A stretch of DNA of 64,000 nucleotides from Emmonsiellopsis sp. PD_33 (lineage: Eukaryota; Ascomycota; Eurotiomycetes; Onygenales; Ajellomycetaceae): the NCBI GenBank assembly GCA_032988165.1, contig JANTQF010000056.1, positions 62,001 through 126,000 of the forward strand, given 5' to 3'. Of this stretch, positions 1 through 10,000 are shown piece after piece. Position numbers and translations under genes: made by a program. Positions within the stretch are counted from its first letter, which is position 1. Each line of letters begins with the position of its first letter. The notes below the pieces were generated by a model that was given only the letters and a program-made list of their open reading frames with translations, ran no database searches and was not told the DNA's origin.

Positions 1-1092
1 ATACGACCAAGTGGGAAGGTGTTTTGGTTCCTGGGACATTGGCAAAAGAAACAAAGCCAAAGAAAGAGCTGAAGGTGGGTGCTGCATGTGTCGGTCCAGA
101 TTCCGTTGTCTCTTGGAAGAGGAAAACAATGTTCGACACCCTGGGGGTTGGGGATGGGAGGCTGCCGGCTGCTTACTAAGTAACTAGTTAACCTAAATAG
201 TTAACTAGTTAGCCGATGATCCTCCCGACGCGACGTCCCACGAACCAAAAAGTCTCAGCCGCAACATCATCATCGTTGTCCAGGTTCCAGCGTACGCGTT
301 GAGCAACATCTCAATATCCCACTTATATGTGTGCCTTTGCTATGCACAAAGAGCAAATAGATCGGGCTGATCTCCGACTCCCACCAGCACAGTGTTCCAG
401 CCGGTCTGTGAAGAGGGATCATCGCCATAAAACTGGGGCGTCATTTGTACCAAATGAACTGACAATCTACAGCAATCAATCTACTGTCTCAGGCGGCTGC
501 TGTCCTTCCAGGTATCAGGCTTACCCTGGATATAAGACCAGTCTATGGTTGGCTGGATCTACCACACCCTTCCCACAGGCCTGCTTATTTCCGATAAGCT
601 CAGTATTGACTTCGTGATAGTTGATATGCACTGTTTCCTCCCGTTCAGCTGATATACATAGCCGGAAGTGTGACTATCCGCGAGGAAGCTCCAATCCTAG
701 AGCCTAGAGGCCAGACCTTCTCTGCCGTCCACGGAGTCTCATGCCTTGGGAGCCAGCCAGTGAAACAGTCCCATTATGTGAAGGATGCCCCCCGTTGCGG
801 CGGAATTGAACCTTTCATTTCCCCACACCCGGCTCTTCGTCCGCCCATCCCTGTTGTTCTTGGCTGTTAGAAACCATCCCGAGAGCAACACATGTGTTCC
901 TTTGTGTTGTCAGTGTATTGTATACCGCCAATCAAAATCAAAGCCCTAGTCTATGCTAGTTGCCATCCTTCTGGCCGAGCGCTTGACAGATGTGCGCAGA
1001 GACGATTTAAAACGGGAAAAGCAACCCGCTGTTGAAGAGACCCTGTTTCTTCACAGATACTTGCATGACCAAAAACCTGAATATAGCCCATA
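1..1092. other. Intergenic flank upstream of GH76 gene
   Basis: No coding region is supportable here; short open frames lack any recognisable domain. The stretch includes a pair of 10-bp palindromes (annotated separately) and, at about 1005-1013, an AT-rich block that could act as a core promoter for the GH76 gene at 1093. It probably holds the promoter and 5' leader of that gene. Confidence 0.5.
181..211. repeat. Two copies of palindrome TAACTAGTTA
   Basis: The 10-bp perfect palindrome TAACTAGTTA occurs at 181-190 and again at 202-211, 11 bp apart. A third copy lies at 40553-40562, and the 14-mer GTTAACTAGTTAGC is shared exactly by 200-213 and 40551-40564. Such a spaced pair of palindromes is what a dimeric DNA-binding protein site could look like, but no function is known to me. 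Confidence 0.45.
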
Positions 1093-2250
1093 ATGGCACC
1101 CTTTCGACAGCTCCTCCTATCCTGTCTTTTCTTCTTCTCTTATACCCAAGCAGCAGATTTCAAATGCAATGCAGAGGAAGGCCTAAAAACACTGCAGAAC
1201 TGGTATAACCCTACAACAGGGCTTTGGGATTCGACCGGTTGGTGGAATAGTGGGAACTGCCTTACTATCCTCGCAGACTTTGCCGTATTCGATGAGTACG
1301 CTGCTTCCGTTGGCAATGTCGTCTTCAGCAATACCTTCACCCAGGCGCAGAAAGTAGATGTGAACCTGCGCAAAAGGATCCTGCCCGATGGGATGATTCA
1401 AAGTTACTACTCGAAATCGCCGACAACGAACAAAAGCCTGCGCCGCCGAGGCTTTGCTGGGTTTATCAACGACTACTATGATGACGAGGGCTGGTGGGCA
1501 TTGGGATGGATCAAAGTTTACGACTTGACCGGCGACCAAAAGTATCTCCAAATGGCAAGAGATATTTTTGAAGACATGGCTGGTGGATGGGTAGACGACC
1601 GATGCGGCGGTGGGATCTGGTGGGATAAGCAACATAAATCTCTGAACGCGATTGCGAACGAACTTTTCCTCAGTGTGGCAGCGAGCCTGGCCACCCGCGC
1701 GACAGACAACGCCAAATATTACCTGGATTGGGCTTTTAAGGAATGGGACTGGTTCAAACAAACCGGCATGATCAACGAGCAGAATAACATCAACGACGGC
1801 CTTGATCTCCAGACTTGTAAGAACAACGGAGCAAACGTATGGTCTTATAACCAGGGCGTCATTCTTGGTGGATTGGTTGAACTCACCAAGGCTGCTGCGC
1901 CCAACGATGATACCTACATCAACCAGGCCCATGCTATTGCCGGTGCGGCAATTTCTCTTCTATCCGATGAAAATGGTATCTTGCACGATAATTGCGAACC
2001 GAATTGCGGTGCCGACGGACCCCAGTTTAAAGGAATCTTTATGCGGAATCTACAGATCCTGCACCAAGCTTCGCCAAAACCGGAGTACCAAGATTTCATC
2101 CAGAAGAACGCAGATTCCGTCTGGGCCAACCGGAACGAAATCAATCAATTCGGCGTCAACTGGGCCAAACCTTTTGAACCTCCAGCGCTCGCGTCAACCC
2201 ATAGCTCAGCACTCGAAGCATTGATTGCAGCTGCCGCAATTGTCGGGTGA
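1093..2250 (+). CDS. Secreted GH76 endo-1,6-alpha-mannosidase (Dcw1/Dfg5 type)
   Basis: The single-exon gene encodes 385 residues. A signal peptide occupies about residues 1-20 (hydrophobic core LLLSCLFFFSY, then AQAA-like cleavage context). The rest matches the GH76 alpha-toroid family, which cleaves or transglycosylates alpha-1,6-mannan and in fungi helps attach GPI-mannoproteins to the wall. The family's catalytic acidic pair is visible as YYDDEGWW near residues 131-138, followed by a helix typical of the fold (WIKVYDLTGDQKYLQMA). Tryptophan-rich segments (TGWWNSGN, GGGIWWD, VWSYNQG) fit the mannan groove. Unlike Dcw1/Dfg5 paralogs, there is no long Ser/Thr-rich tail and no clear GPI site; the C-terminus ends in a short alanine-rich stretch. 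I therefore read it as a soluble secreted member, though a short GPI signal cannot be excluded. The start is the first ATG that gives the signal peptide. Confidence 0.92.
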   Translation: MAPFRQLLLSCLFFFSYTQAADFKCNAEEGLKTLQNWYNPTTGLWDSTGWWNSGNCLTILADFAVFDEYAASVGNVVFSNTFTQAQKVDVNLRKRILPDGMIQSYYSKSPTTNKSLRRRGFAGFINDYYDDEGWWALGWIKVYDLTGDQKYLQMARDIFEDMAGGWVDDRCGGGIWWDKQHKSLNAIANELFLSVAASLATRATDNAKYYLDWAFKEWDWFKQTGMINEQNNINDGLDLQTCKNNGANVWSYNQGVILGGLVELTKAAAPNDDTYINQAHAIAGAAISLLSDENGILHDNCEPNCGADGPQFKGIFMRNLQILHQASPKPEYQDFIQKNADSVWANRNEINQFGVNWAKPFEPPALASTHSSALEALIAAAAIVG

Positions 2251-2721
2251 TGAGAGAATGCGCGGGACAGTGTTTTTTTTGATTTTTTTAATTTCTGTTA
2301 GAGGACTTGGTATGAAGAAGTCGTACTCTCTTCAAACACTCATCCACAAGCAAACGGCGTCAAACACGGAGCATATAGGGGTTGTTTATTAGTACCCATT
2401 AGCTAAGAATAATTTGCCAAGGGAGCAATGGATCTAGTTGGAGCTCTAGGCAATATGATTGCAGCCTCATTTTAATAACCCTTACTTTGCCAATACACTG
2501 GTCTTCGAATTTTCATGCCGCACCTCATACATGTTGTCGCCAACCATTTGGGCAGACATAACTATTCCAATGACATCATCGCCAAGATCGCGTGCTGACT
2601 TCCTGCCAACTTCAAAAATCCCAACGCAGCCAACCATCCAAGATAATAGCCCTGGAACCGCCCGCGCTCTCCCGAACTCTCCCTCGCCAATTGACCCTTG
2701 TCCTTCGCTCTTCGTCCCTCG

Positions 2722-3561
2722 ATGTTCAAACCCCGCCATTTACAACGCCTATCGATTCCGCGATCCCCCCTCCTCTGCCGCCCCTCAATCGCACCCGCAA
2801 CCACCGCGCGCTCAACCACATTTCCCACCCTCAACCATCACCAGCACCTCAGCACCACCCCTCAAAACCGCCATCCACTAAGCCACATGGCCCCCGCCGA
2901 CGTCAGCAAATACCTCAAGCAGTCGCACGACCGACTATTCGAAAACAACAAATCCTGGGCCGCCGAAAAGGCCGCCAAAGACCCTCACTTTTTCGAGAAG
3001 CTCTCCAGCGGCCAGGAGCCCGACTACCTATGGATCGGGTGTAGCGACTCGCGCATCCCCGCCGAGCAAATCACCGGCCTGGACCCCGGCGAGGCCTTCA
3101 TCCATCGCAACATCGCCAACCTCGTCCCCAACACCGACCTGAGCGTCATGAGCGTCATCAACTACGCCGTCCGCCACCTCAAGGTCAAGCATATCATCGT
3201 CTGCGGGCATTACGGGTGCGGTGGCGTCAAGGCCGCGATGACGCCGGCTGATATGGGCCTGCTGAACCCCTGGCTGCGAAATATTCGCGATGTGTACCGG
3301 CTGCATGAGAAGGAGTTGGATGGGATCGAGGAAGGGAAGAAGCGGTATGACCGCCTGGTGGAGTTGAATGTCATCGAGCAGTGTCGGAATATTATCAAGA
3401 CGGCGGCGGTGCAGCAGAGCTATTTGAAAAATAGCTTCCCCATTGTGCATGGGTGGGTGTTTGATTTCCATGACGGGCTATTGAAGGATCTCAAGATCGA
3501 TTTTGAGGAGGTGTTGCAGGGTATTCAGAAGATTTACAATTTGACCGACGGGCATGAGTGA
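2722..3561 (+). CDS. Beta-class carbonic anhydrase, mitochondrial presequence
   Basis: The enzyme interconverts CO2 and bicarbonate using zinc. The unspliced frame gives 279 residues from the ATG at 2722. The zinc and active-site motifs of beta carbonic anhydrases are all present: CSDSRIPAE (first zinc Cys plus the Asp-Arg dyad) and HYGCGG (zinc His and Cys). The first 55 or so residues are rich in Arg, Ser, Pro and Thr and nearly devoid of acidic residues, as in mitochondrial targeting sequences. A second in-frame ATG at 2887 (MAPADVSKYL) begins exactly where homology to cytosolic fungal enzymes starts, so two products are possible from one gene. Codon 2698 is TTG, so an earlier start is not supported. 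The gene follows GH76 in the same orientation after 471 bp with no sign of functional linkage. Confidence 0.94.
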   Translation: MFKPRHLQRLSIPRSPLLCRPSIAPATTARSTTFPTLNHHQHLSTTPQNRHPLSHMAPADVSKYLKQSHDRLFENNKSWAAEKAAKDPHFFEKLSSGQEPDYLWIGCSDSRIPAEQITGLDPGEAFIHRNIANLVPNTDLSVMSVINYAVRHLKVKHIIVCGHYGCGGVKAAMTPADMGLLNPWLRNIRDVYRLHEKELDGIEEGKKRYDRLVELNVIEQCRNIIKTAAVQQSYLKNSFPIVHGWVFDFHDGLLKDLKIDFEEVLQGIQKIYNLTDGHE

Positions 3562-4018
3562 GGGGGTTTCGCTTGCGATTGGGACGGTTTTCGGGCTCCT
3601 ATGTTAGCTTTTTCGAGAGCTCAAGACCTGTGATTGCTGGGAGTTGCTGCAGAATCATCCCTCAAAAGCATAGAGGATCAAATTAGGCCTAGCAAATCAA
3701 TTGGAACATCGTGCTTGGGTGGGGTACGGGGTATGTTGCACACTATAGGCTGCCTATCTCAATTCCAAGGGAATGACAGTAGGATGAGGGTGGTCGTAAA
3801 CAAGTGCGTTACTCATACGAATCTAATATTTCTTAGACATCTAGTCCCGTATGACCAAAACTCTGCTATCTAGGTATTCTCTCCACCCAAAGAAAAGACA
3901 GTCCTCGTACACCGTACACAGACTTTTATATCCAATAAGTACCCCGATAAATCACCAAAATAAACGATGCCTGCACCCAGAAACAGAAAACAACAATATA
4001 CCCAATACCGTACCGTCG
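3562..4018. other. Intergenic between convergent carbonic anhydrase and MFS genes
   Basis: This 457-bp stretch separates two convergent genes and probably holds both 3' untranslated regions. No coding segment or structured element stands out. Confidence 0.5.
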
Positions 4019-6433
4019 TTACCTTGGACTCGTCGACCACATCATAACATTCTCTGGTTTCCTCCGAATCTCCACCTCCGTCACTGCGTCACCCCTATAA
4101 AGCACCTCAGCCTGCTTGAGAGAAGTCTTGACGGGCTTTCTTGAACGGAATATCGACGTCAATTCCTCCAGCGTGCGCTTCTTCGTCTCGACGAAGAAAA
4201 AATACATGATCATTACTTCGAAGGCGTCCCAGAAGATGTAGAGGAAGTAATACTTCCACCCAGCATGGGTAAATGCGATATCGGTGACGAATGTGTTATA
4301 GAATTGGGCGATGTTGACGCAGAACTTGGAGGTCACGGAAGTTAGTGATTGAATTTGGCAGCGCCAGGCAGGGGAATAAGGGCGAAGGACTGGAGAGGAT
4401 GTTGAGCTAGACTAACGTTATACATCCCCATACCCTTGGCCCGATTCTCGAACCGCAGAACTTCAACAGGGTACATCGCCTGATTGGGCGTCCAGCCGCA
4501 TGAGTACACAAAGCCAAATAGATAAATCATAGCCAGTTCAGCCTTCGAAACCAACCCGCTCTTTGCAACGGGGTTAGGCACTGTGACATCATCTATATTT
4601 GTGGCGTTTAGGGCCATGATGATCACGAAAAACACTCCGCAAAGCGATGTTGAAACCATTAGCTGAGGTCTTCGCCCCCATTTGTCAGTGAAAAGGGCGC
4701 CGGTAAGTGCACCAGCGAATGAGATGACGTTCTGGAACCCTTGGTTAAGGAGTTGCTGCTGATTGCTGCTTATGCCGGCTTTACGGAGCATAGACTAGAC
4801 ATTTTAAAGAGGTTAGGAGCTAATCTGGTTGAAGCGTAGATAATAGGGGAACGAACAGGATAATAATACGAAACCATGCCGTTTCTGTGCGCAAAGTTAA
4901 TAATTGCATATATTTCGGATTAGGAATGCACGTACCCTGTCCACTGACTGTTTTATCATCAATGTCCACCAAAGTTAGTCAAAATTGAGCACGATATAAT
5001 TATCCGCTGGGGCAAGTGCCTACCTAAAGAAGGCTATATACATGGACGTTAGTATAGGGTATCATGAGGGATCTCAGCGCATAAAAGGGGTAACTATAAC
5101 ATACCCGTCATCACAACCAACATCGACCTGTAACGAACCTGGAAAATACGAAGTCAGATTCATGCTGAGCAACCAAGGAAACCTGGTCATTTTACCTCTC
5201 GAGAATTATAAAGTTGACGATAATCCCACCATCGTTTATCGGACCCGGTTTTGGAAATATCTTCGCACATCTCACGATACTCCAAGAGAACGAGAGGTGA
5301 ATTGCGGTCGCTATTACCGTGGTACTTTGTCATGACCCAAAGTGCGGCATCGTGTTTGTCATTGGCGATAAGCCATCGAGGGGACTTCGAGGGGTATACA
5401 GATCAGAATTTCCTCCTGGCCAACATCGTCTCGCAGGGAACAGCTCTCTTACCTCAGGTAGCCAGGGAGAAAGGACCAGAACCAGCCCAGCGAAGATGAA
5501 CTGTAGCCATATTGGTATACGCCACGCCATTGAGGAGTCGATTCTGGAAGTTGCGTACGGAATGAAGGTTCCTGGAATAGCGCCACAATACCAGAATGTG
5601 TTGTATATTGCGGTCATTGTGCCTCGATATGCCGGATGCGCCATCTCGGAAACGTAGGCAGGTCCAGCAGTAGCACAGATAGCAACGCCGAATCCCAAGA
5701 CGAATCTTCCAATCATGAATCCAGCTAGGTTGATGCAAGTCGCCTGGACTGCAGCTCCGACGAGGATTATCATACTTCCAACGAACATCCCAACCCGACG
5801 CCCTACAGAAATAGTTGAATATTGTGTATTGCGGACAAACGGGACACTAGTATAAGGAATTAGCGTTGCTTACCCTTAAAGTCGGAAGCTGGACCTGCTG
5901 CAAAGCTGCCTAGAAGATTTCCAATGGTGTATATGGCATAACTATACTCCGTAAGAATATTAGCCAAGTTATAATTGTTGCAAGGACAAGGAGTCGATTT
6001 CGTACACAATTCCTGTGGTTGGTGTCCCTTTCGTGAGGTCGAAACCAAAATACTTTCTGTATTGCGGATAGCTATTGATTGACCCCATAAGACTCGTGTC
6101 ATCTGCGCAGACAGAAGGCAGAACCATCAGCATCCCGGTATTGCGTCCATGTTATTCGCTGTAGCAGATGATATTGTCTTACAGCCATTTATACAAGAGC
6201 AGAGCGTCGCGACGGCTAAGCAATAATAGAGCTACATCCCCAATTAGAAGAATACGTGCCAAAGCAGGGCTTTGGAAATAACATACCTTGAACATCTGTT
6301 TGCTCCAAAGACTGGACTTTTGCTTCGCAAGTACATTCGCCAAAGCGACATTAGGTACCGTCCTAACCATCGCCTCTTCGGGAGGATAATAAGGAAACGA
6401 GAAATTTCTCGACCCATCTAGACGGGACGCCAT
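4019..6433 (-). CDS. MFS sugar transporter, lactose-permease-like, 12 exons
   Basis: The protein is predicted to be a plasma-membrane proton-coupled sugar importer with 12 membrane segments. I joined exons (5' to 3') 6433-6287, 6231-6183, 6102-6006, 5941-5874, 5802-5453, 5384-5196, 5138-5105, 5033-5024, 4947-4936, 4884-4857, 4794-4417 and 4324-4019. Every junction has GT-AG ends and keeps frame, giving 1668 nt and 555 residues, the normal size for the family. Family signatures read through the joins: NGYDTSLMGSIN, the loop-2 motif DFKGRRVGM, PESPRWLIAND, and VETKKRTLEEL after the last membrane segment. Exons 8 and 9 are only 10 and 12 nt; together with exon 10 (28 nt) they supply the conserved AFFSQWTGNGMVSYYYP stretch. 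The donor after exon 10 is the weak GTTCGT. The substrate is not readable from sequence. Without the micro-exons the gene would look broken, but I see no disabling mutation. Confidence 0.9.
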
Positions 6434-6584
6434 CTTGTCCAAATCTAGAGAAATATCCCTAGAAGAACAAAAATGTTTGTCCTGGATGTCCTGGGTCAAC
6501 ACTCCAAAAAGTGCATTACTGTTTCGGTATGACGGTCCAATGTGGAGAATGCATAAGGCATGGGATAAACCACGTCTATATAGT

Positions 6585-6652
6585 GTGAGAGTCCAACCAG
6601 ACCAAAAAGGATCAATCCTTATAGGCCAGCGGCTCTAAGCAATGCTTTATAT
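6585..6652 (+). repeat. Diverged direct repeat, copy A
   Basis: This 68-bp segment starts GTGAGAGTCCAACCAGACCA and aligns without large gaps to 6966-7032, with roughly 80 percent identity by eye. About half of the mismatches are transitions. It lies just upstream of the MFS gene start. It could be a relic of a small element or of a local duplication. Confidence 0.5.
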
Positions 6653-6965
6653 CCCCTTAGAAATCAACATGGGATGGTGGCTTCTAGCAAGGAGCTGATC
6701 TTTTAGTGGCTCACCACTACCGGTTTGTGGTTTTTCGTCAGTCATCGTATCCCAAAGAAGATGCATGTGCGAGAGGTGATAATCCATGCGATGGCCCTGG
6801 TGCTTGGCCTAGCAAGTGGTGGTTTTAACTTGTGGCATCTGGCCTCGGGGCCTCATGAATAATGAGAGTTTCCCAGACTGTGGTTCAAACATGGGGTAGG
6901 AATGTGAGCCTTGTGAGGTGGCAGGCTGAAACAATCCCAGCAAGGGACTTTCCGGGCTCATAACC

Positions 6966-7032
6966 GTGAGAATCCAACGAGACCAGACAGTATCAATCCT
7001 TCGAGGCCAGCGGCCCTAGGTGATGTTTGATA
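6966..7032 (+). repeat. Diverged direct repeat, copy B
   Basis: Second copy of the 68-bp segment seen at 6585-6652. It begins GTGAGAATCCAACGAGACCA and shares the inner blocks ATCAATCCTT and AGGCCAGCGG with copy A. The sequences flanking the two copies do not align. Confidence 0.5.
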
Positions 7033-10000
7033 TAGAGATTGTGGATTCGTGGGCCCGTCAGCCCGATTCGATGAGGTCAAGCAACAGTCGTCTGAGCCAG
7101 TCAAATTTCCACAAAAGCATGACTCTCCTCGCAAATCCATGTCCCAAATGCGGCCACTAAAAAATAAAGCATGGCACTACTGCCACATTACGTTTCGCCT
7201 TCGCCTCGAGAAGGGGCTTCGAGCAATCGACTCCAAAAGTTCCGCTTCTGGGCACTTGCGGGACCAATAACAGCAAGGATCACGTTGTAACGGCATGGGT
7301 CTGTCAGCTAGGCCAAGAAGCAGGCGGAAAGAAAAGTGCCCTCTTCCTCTCGATGGTTCTTTCAATCGCCGGACCTGCTTGGCCTCGGATTTCATTCATG
7401 GAATTTCCTTCGGCCAAACTTCAGCAAGAAACCCACCAGTAAGAGTCATCTCTGCGAGTAATCACAGCTTGTTGGAGTACATACCTCAACAATTCACCTG
7501 ATGGAATAACAGAAAATCAGTAGACCAATCTGGGCTCCGTGGCAATGGTTCAAGACTCGGACCAATTCAGGGGCCTGTTTAAATATAAACCCTCAATCTC
7601 GGGTAGCGGATGACCTTTCACATGGTCTTTCCTAGCCGGGACCATCTGACGCTCGGAAAGCAGAATCAAGACGGATTATAGGTAGGTCTCGGTGTTTCCA
7701 TGCTGCGATGGTTTCAGGACCAATATGGCAGTATATCAATGGGTGCGGGGGTCATGCGCTTTCGAACCAAATTTTTGGCCAGCATTCAAAGTGTCCAAGC
7801 CTAGATATGGTGAATATCTAGTGTAGAAGCGGGTAAAATCGCCAAATTCGCTGATGCTTTCTTGGGGAATGGGATCGGAGTGTCCGCAAGGATGCGGATA
7901 AAGTCATTTACTTAATTATCTCCTTTCTCATCCTAGCACGGCTCTCATGCCCTGCCTTTGGTGGGCTGATCTAGAAAATCCGGCGATACAGCGTACCCCG
8001 GGCTCTCCTGTTTGTCTTGAGAAGAGCCTTTCACACAAAGAAATATTTACCCAGCCAGATACTGTAGCAAGTTTTGCCAGATTATGGTCGGCCTCGATTG
8101 AAGTGTCGTTGTTTCGAGTGCATGATGGTGGGGTAGTTCCCAACAAAGCCAAGAAGGGTCTAGACTGGCATTGCTCGAATTTCTTTTCTTTTCTTTTTCT
8201 GCCTTGCGACGTTCGTGCGGCTTGCGAAGTTGCGAGCCGCCTATGTTTTTATCGGTGTCCCTGAATCAGGGCTCAACTTCTGCTCAGGGGTAAGAATCCT
8301 ACTATCTGCTCCTCTTGCAAGCGAAATCCTTGTAGTGTTCGCCCATAGTTGCCTTGAGGCCCCTCTACTCCTAGCCCTGACTCCTGAGTATCGACGGGAC
8401 ATTGGGTTTCTCTTCCGATCGAATCTCTTGGTTTGCAAGGGTTGTCGGCGTTGGTGCAGTCTCTTGCGATCATTAGCGCGACGTATCTCGATTAACGGGG
8501 CTGATAATTGGCCAAGGGGATCAACCCGGTCTGTTGGCTGAGTTGAGCAACTTCGCATGGAAAATGTCACTTTTGGCGATTCATGAAGAAGGCAGAAACA
8601 TGCAGCATCAGGAGCATCAGGATATTGGACAATTTTCAATATCACAGGTTCACCCCCCCCTCCCGTTACATTTGATTAGGAGTGAGAGATAAGCCGATCA
8701 AACTCATGAGGTTTCCCACCCATAACAAGTTGCTCATATTTGATCGCCCATCTATTGCCCTACGGATAGCCTCTCCGCTGGGGCAGTTTCTATCGCAATA
8801 CCAAGCTTTCAGGCACGGGCGAAAGTTTTCATAAAATGAGTTCATGGCCAGCCCAATTCGATGCTGCGCTAGGAAGGGGATTCTCAGGCCAAGAGGTAAC
8901 AATGTAGGCGTTGGAATAAGCCACTTTCGGAACGTCGGATCGACATACACTGTGCTTGTCGAGCTGCGAATTCGATCCTAATAATCCACGTCCGTTTCAT
9001 TTCCCAACTGGTAGATTCGAATGGCCTATCAATTCCGGGGCCGCTCGCTCGAGGATGTGGTTGGTGATGGCCCAAATTTCGCGGAGATTAGGAGGAGGGA
9101 ATGAAGACTTTAAATTTGATTGGCATGGCGAGTTGACGGAGTTGACGATGAGTGTCTGTGGCGAAGAGCGCTGCGAATCCAAGGGGGGGTTATTTCATAT
9201 ACGGCTTGGATTGACAACACACAACCCAAGCTGTACATGGAATATCCTCCCAAATTCATTCCATATCAAGGCCTAGACACCTGATTCTCTGAACCTAGAA
9301 TGCTTGACAGCATATATCAACACATGGGAAAGACGGAAGATTGAAGCCCACTCATAAGTACGCCCATCATAGCACATGCATAGCACGCGCTTATCGCATC
9401 CCTTCTCCACTGCCTGGAAAGAAAATCGATTTGGTCCTGGTCAAAGATGAAGGAATGAAAGCAAATCAATATTTTTGATAGCAAATTGGATAGGAACGTC
9501 ATTGACTCACTGTCAGTAACATCTGGATGGATGGTGGATCGATTTTGATACCACGTGCTTTTGACCCCCTGAGCCCCTGAGGCCCGTCTGTCAATCCATT
9601 AAGCATTGGCATGGACCCGTCGGGTGTCCGTATCTTCGAATTGAGATTGGTCTTGTATTTCAGATGCGCAGGACGCGCGACTCCACCGCGTATATTCCTG
9701 GCTTGTGTATGTTAGGTCTCTTCTCAACTCCGACAGCCTCAGCCCAAAAGAAATAGAAAATCTTAGCCAGAAATTTACTTAGACCACAAAACTCAGCCAT
9801 CCAGTTAATCCATCTTCTACCCAAGAGCCCCGATTCAGACCACAGACAATCTACGACCTGGCCTCATTAACAAGCCATCCCTCCAGCCGTGTCTCTAATA
9901 ACTCATACCAACATCATTCATCCCGCAAGGATTGGTCTATCAAGCACCATCCCTGCAAAAAGGCAGGGGAGGCGACGCATAACATCAACCCACGGATGTA

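Noticed and set aside
4019..6502. MFS gene considered as a pseudogene because no single frame spans it
   Set aside because: Joining twelve GT-AG bounded exons restores a complete 555-residue protein with every family motif, so frame breaks are introns.
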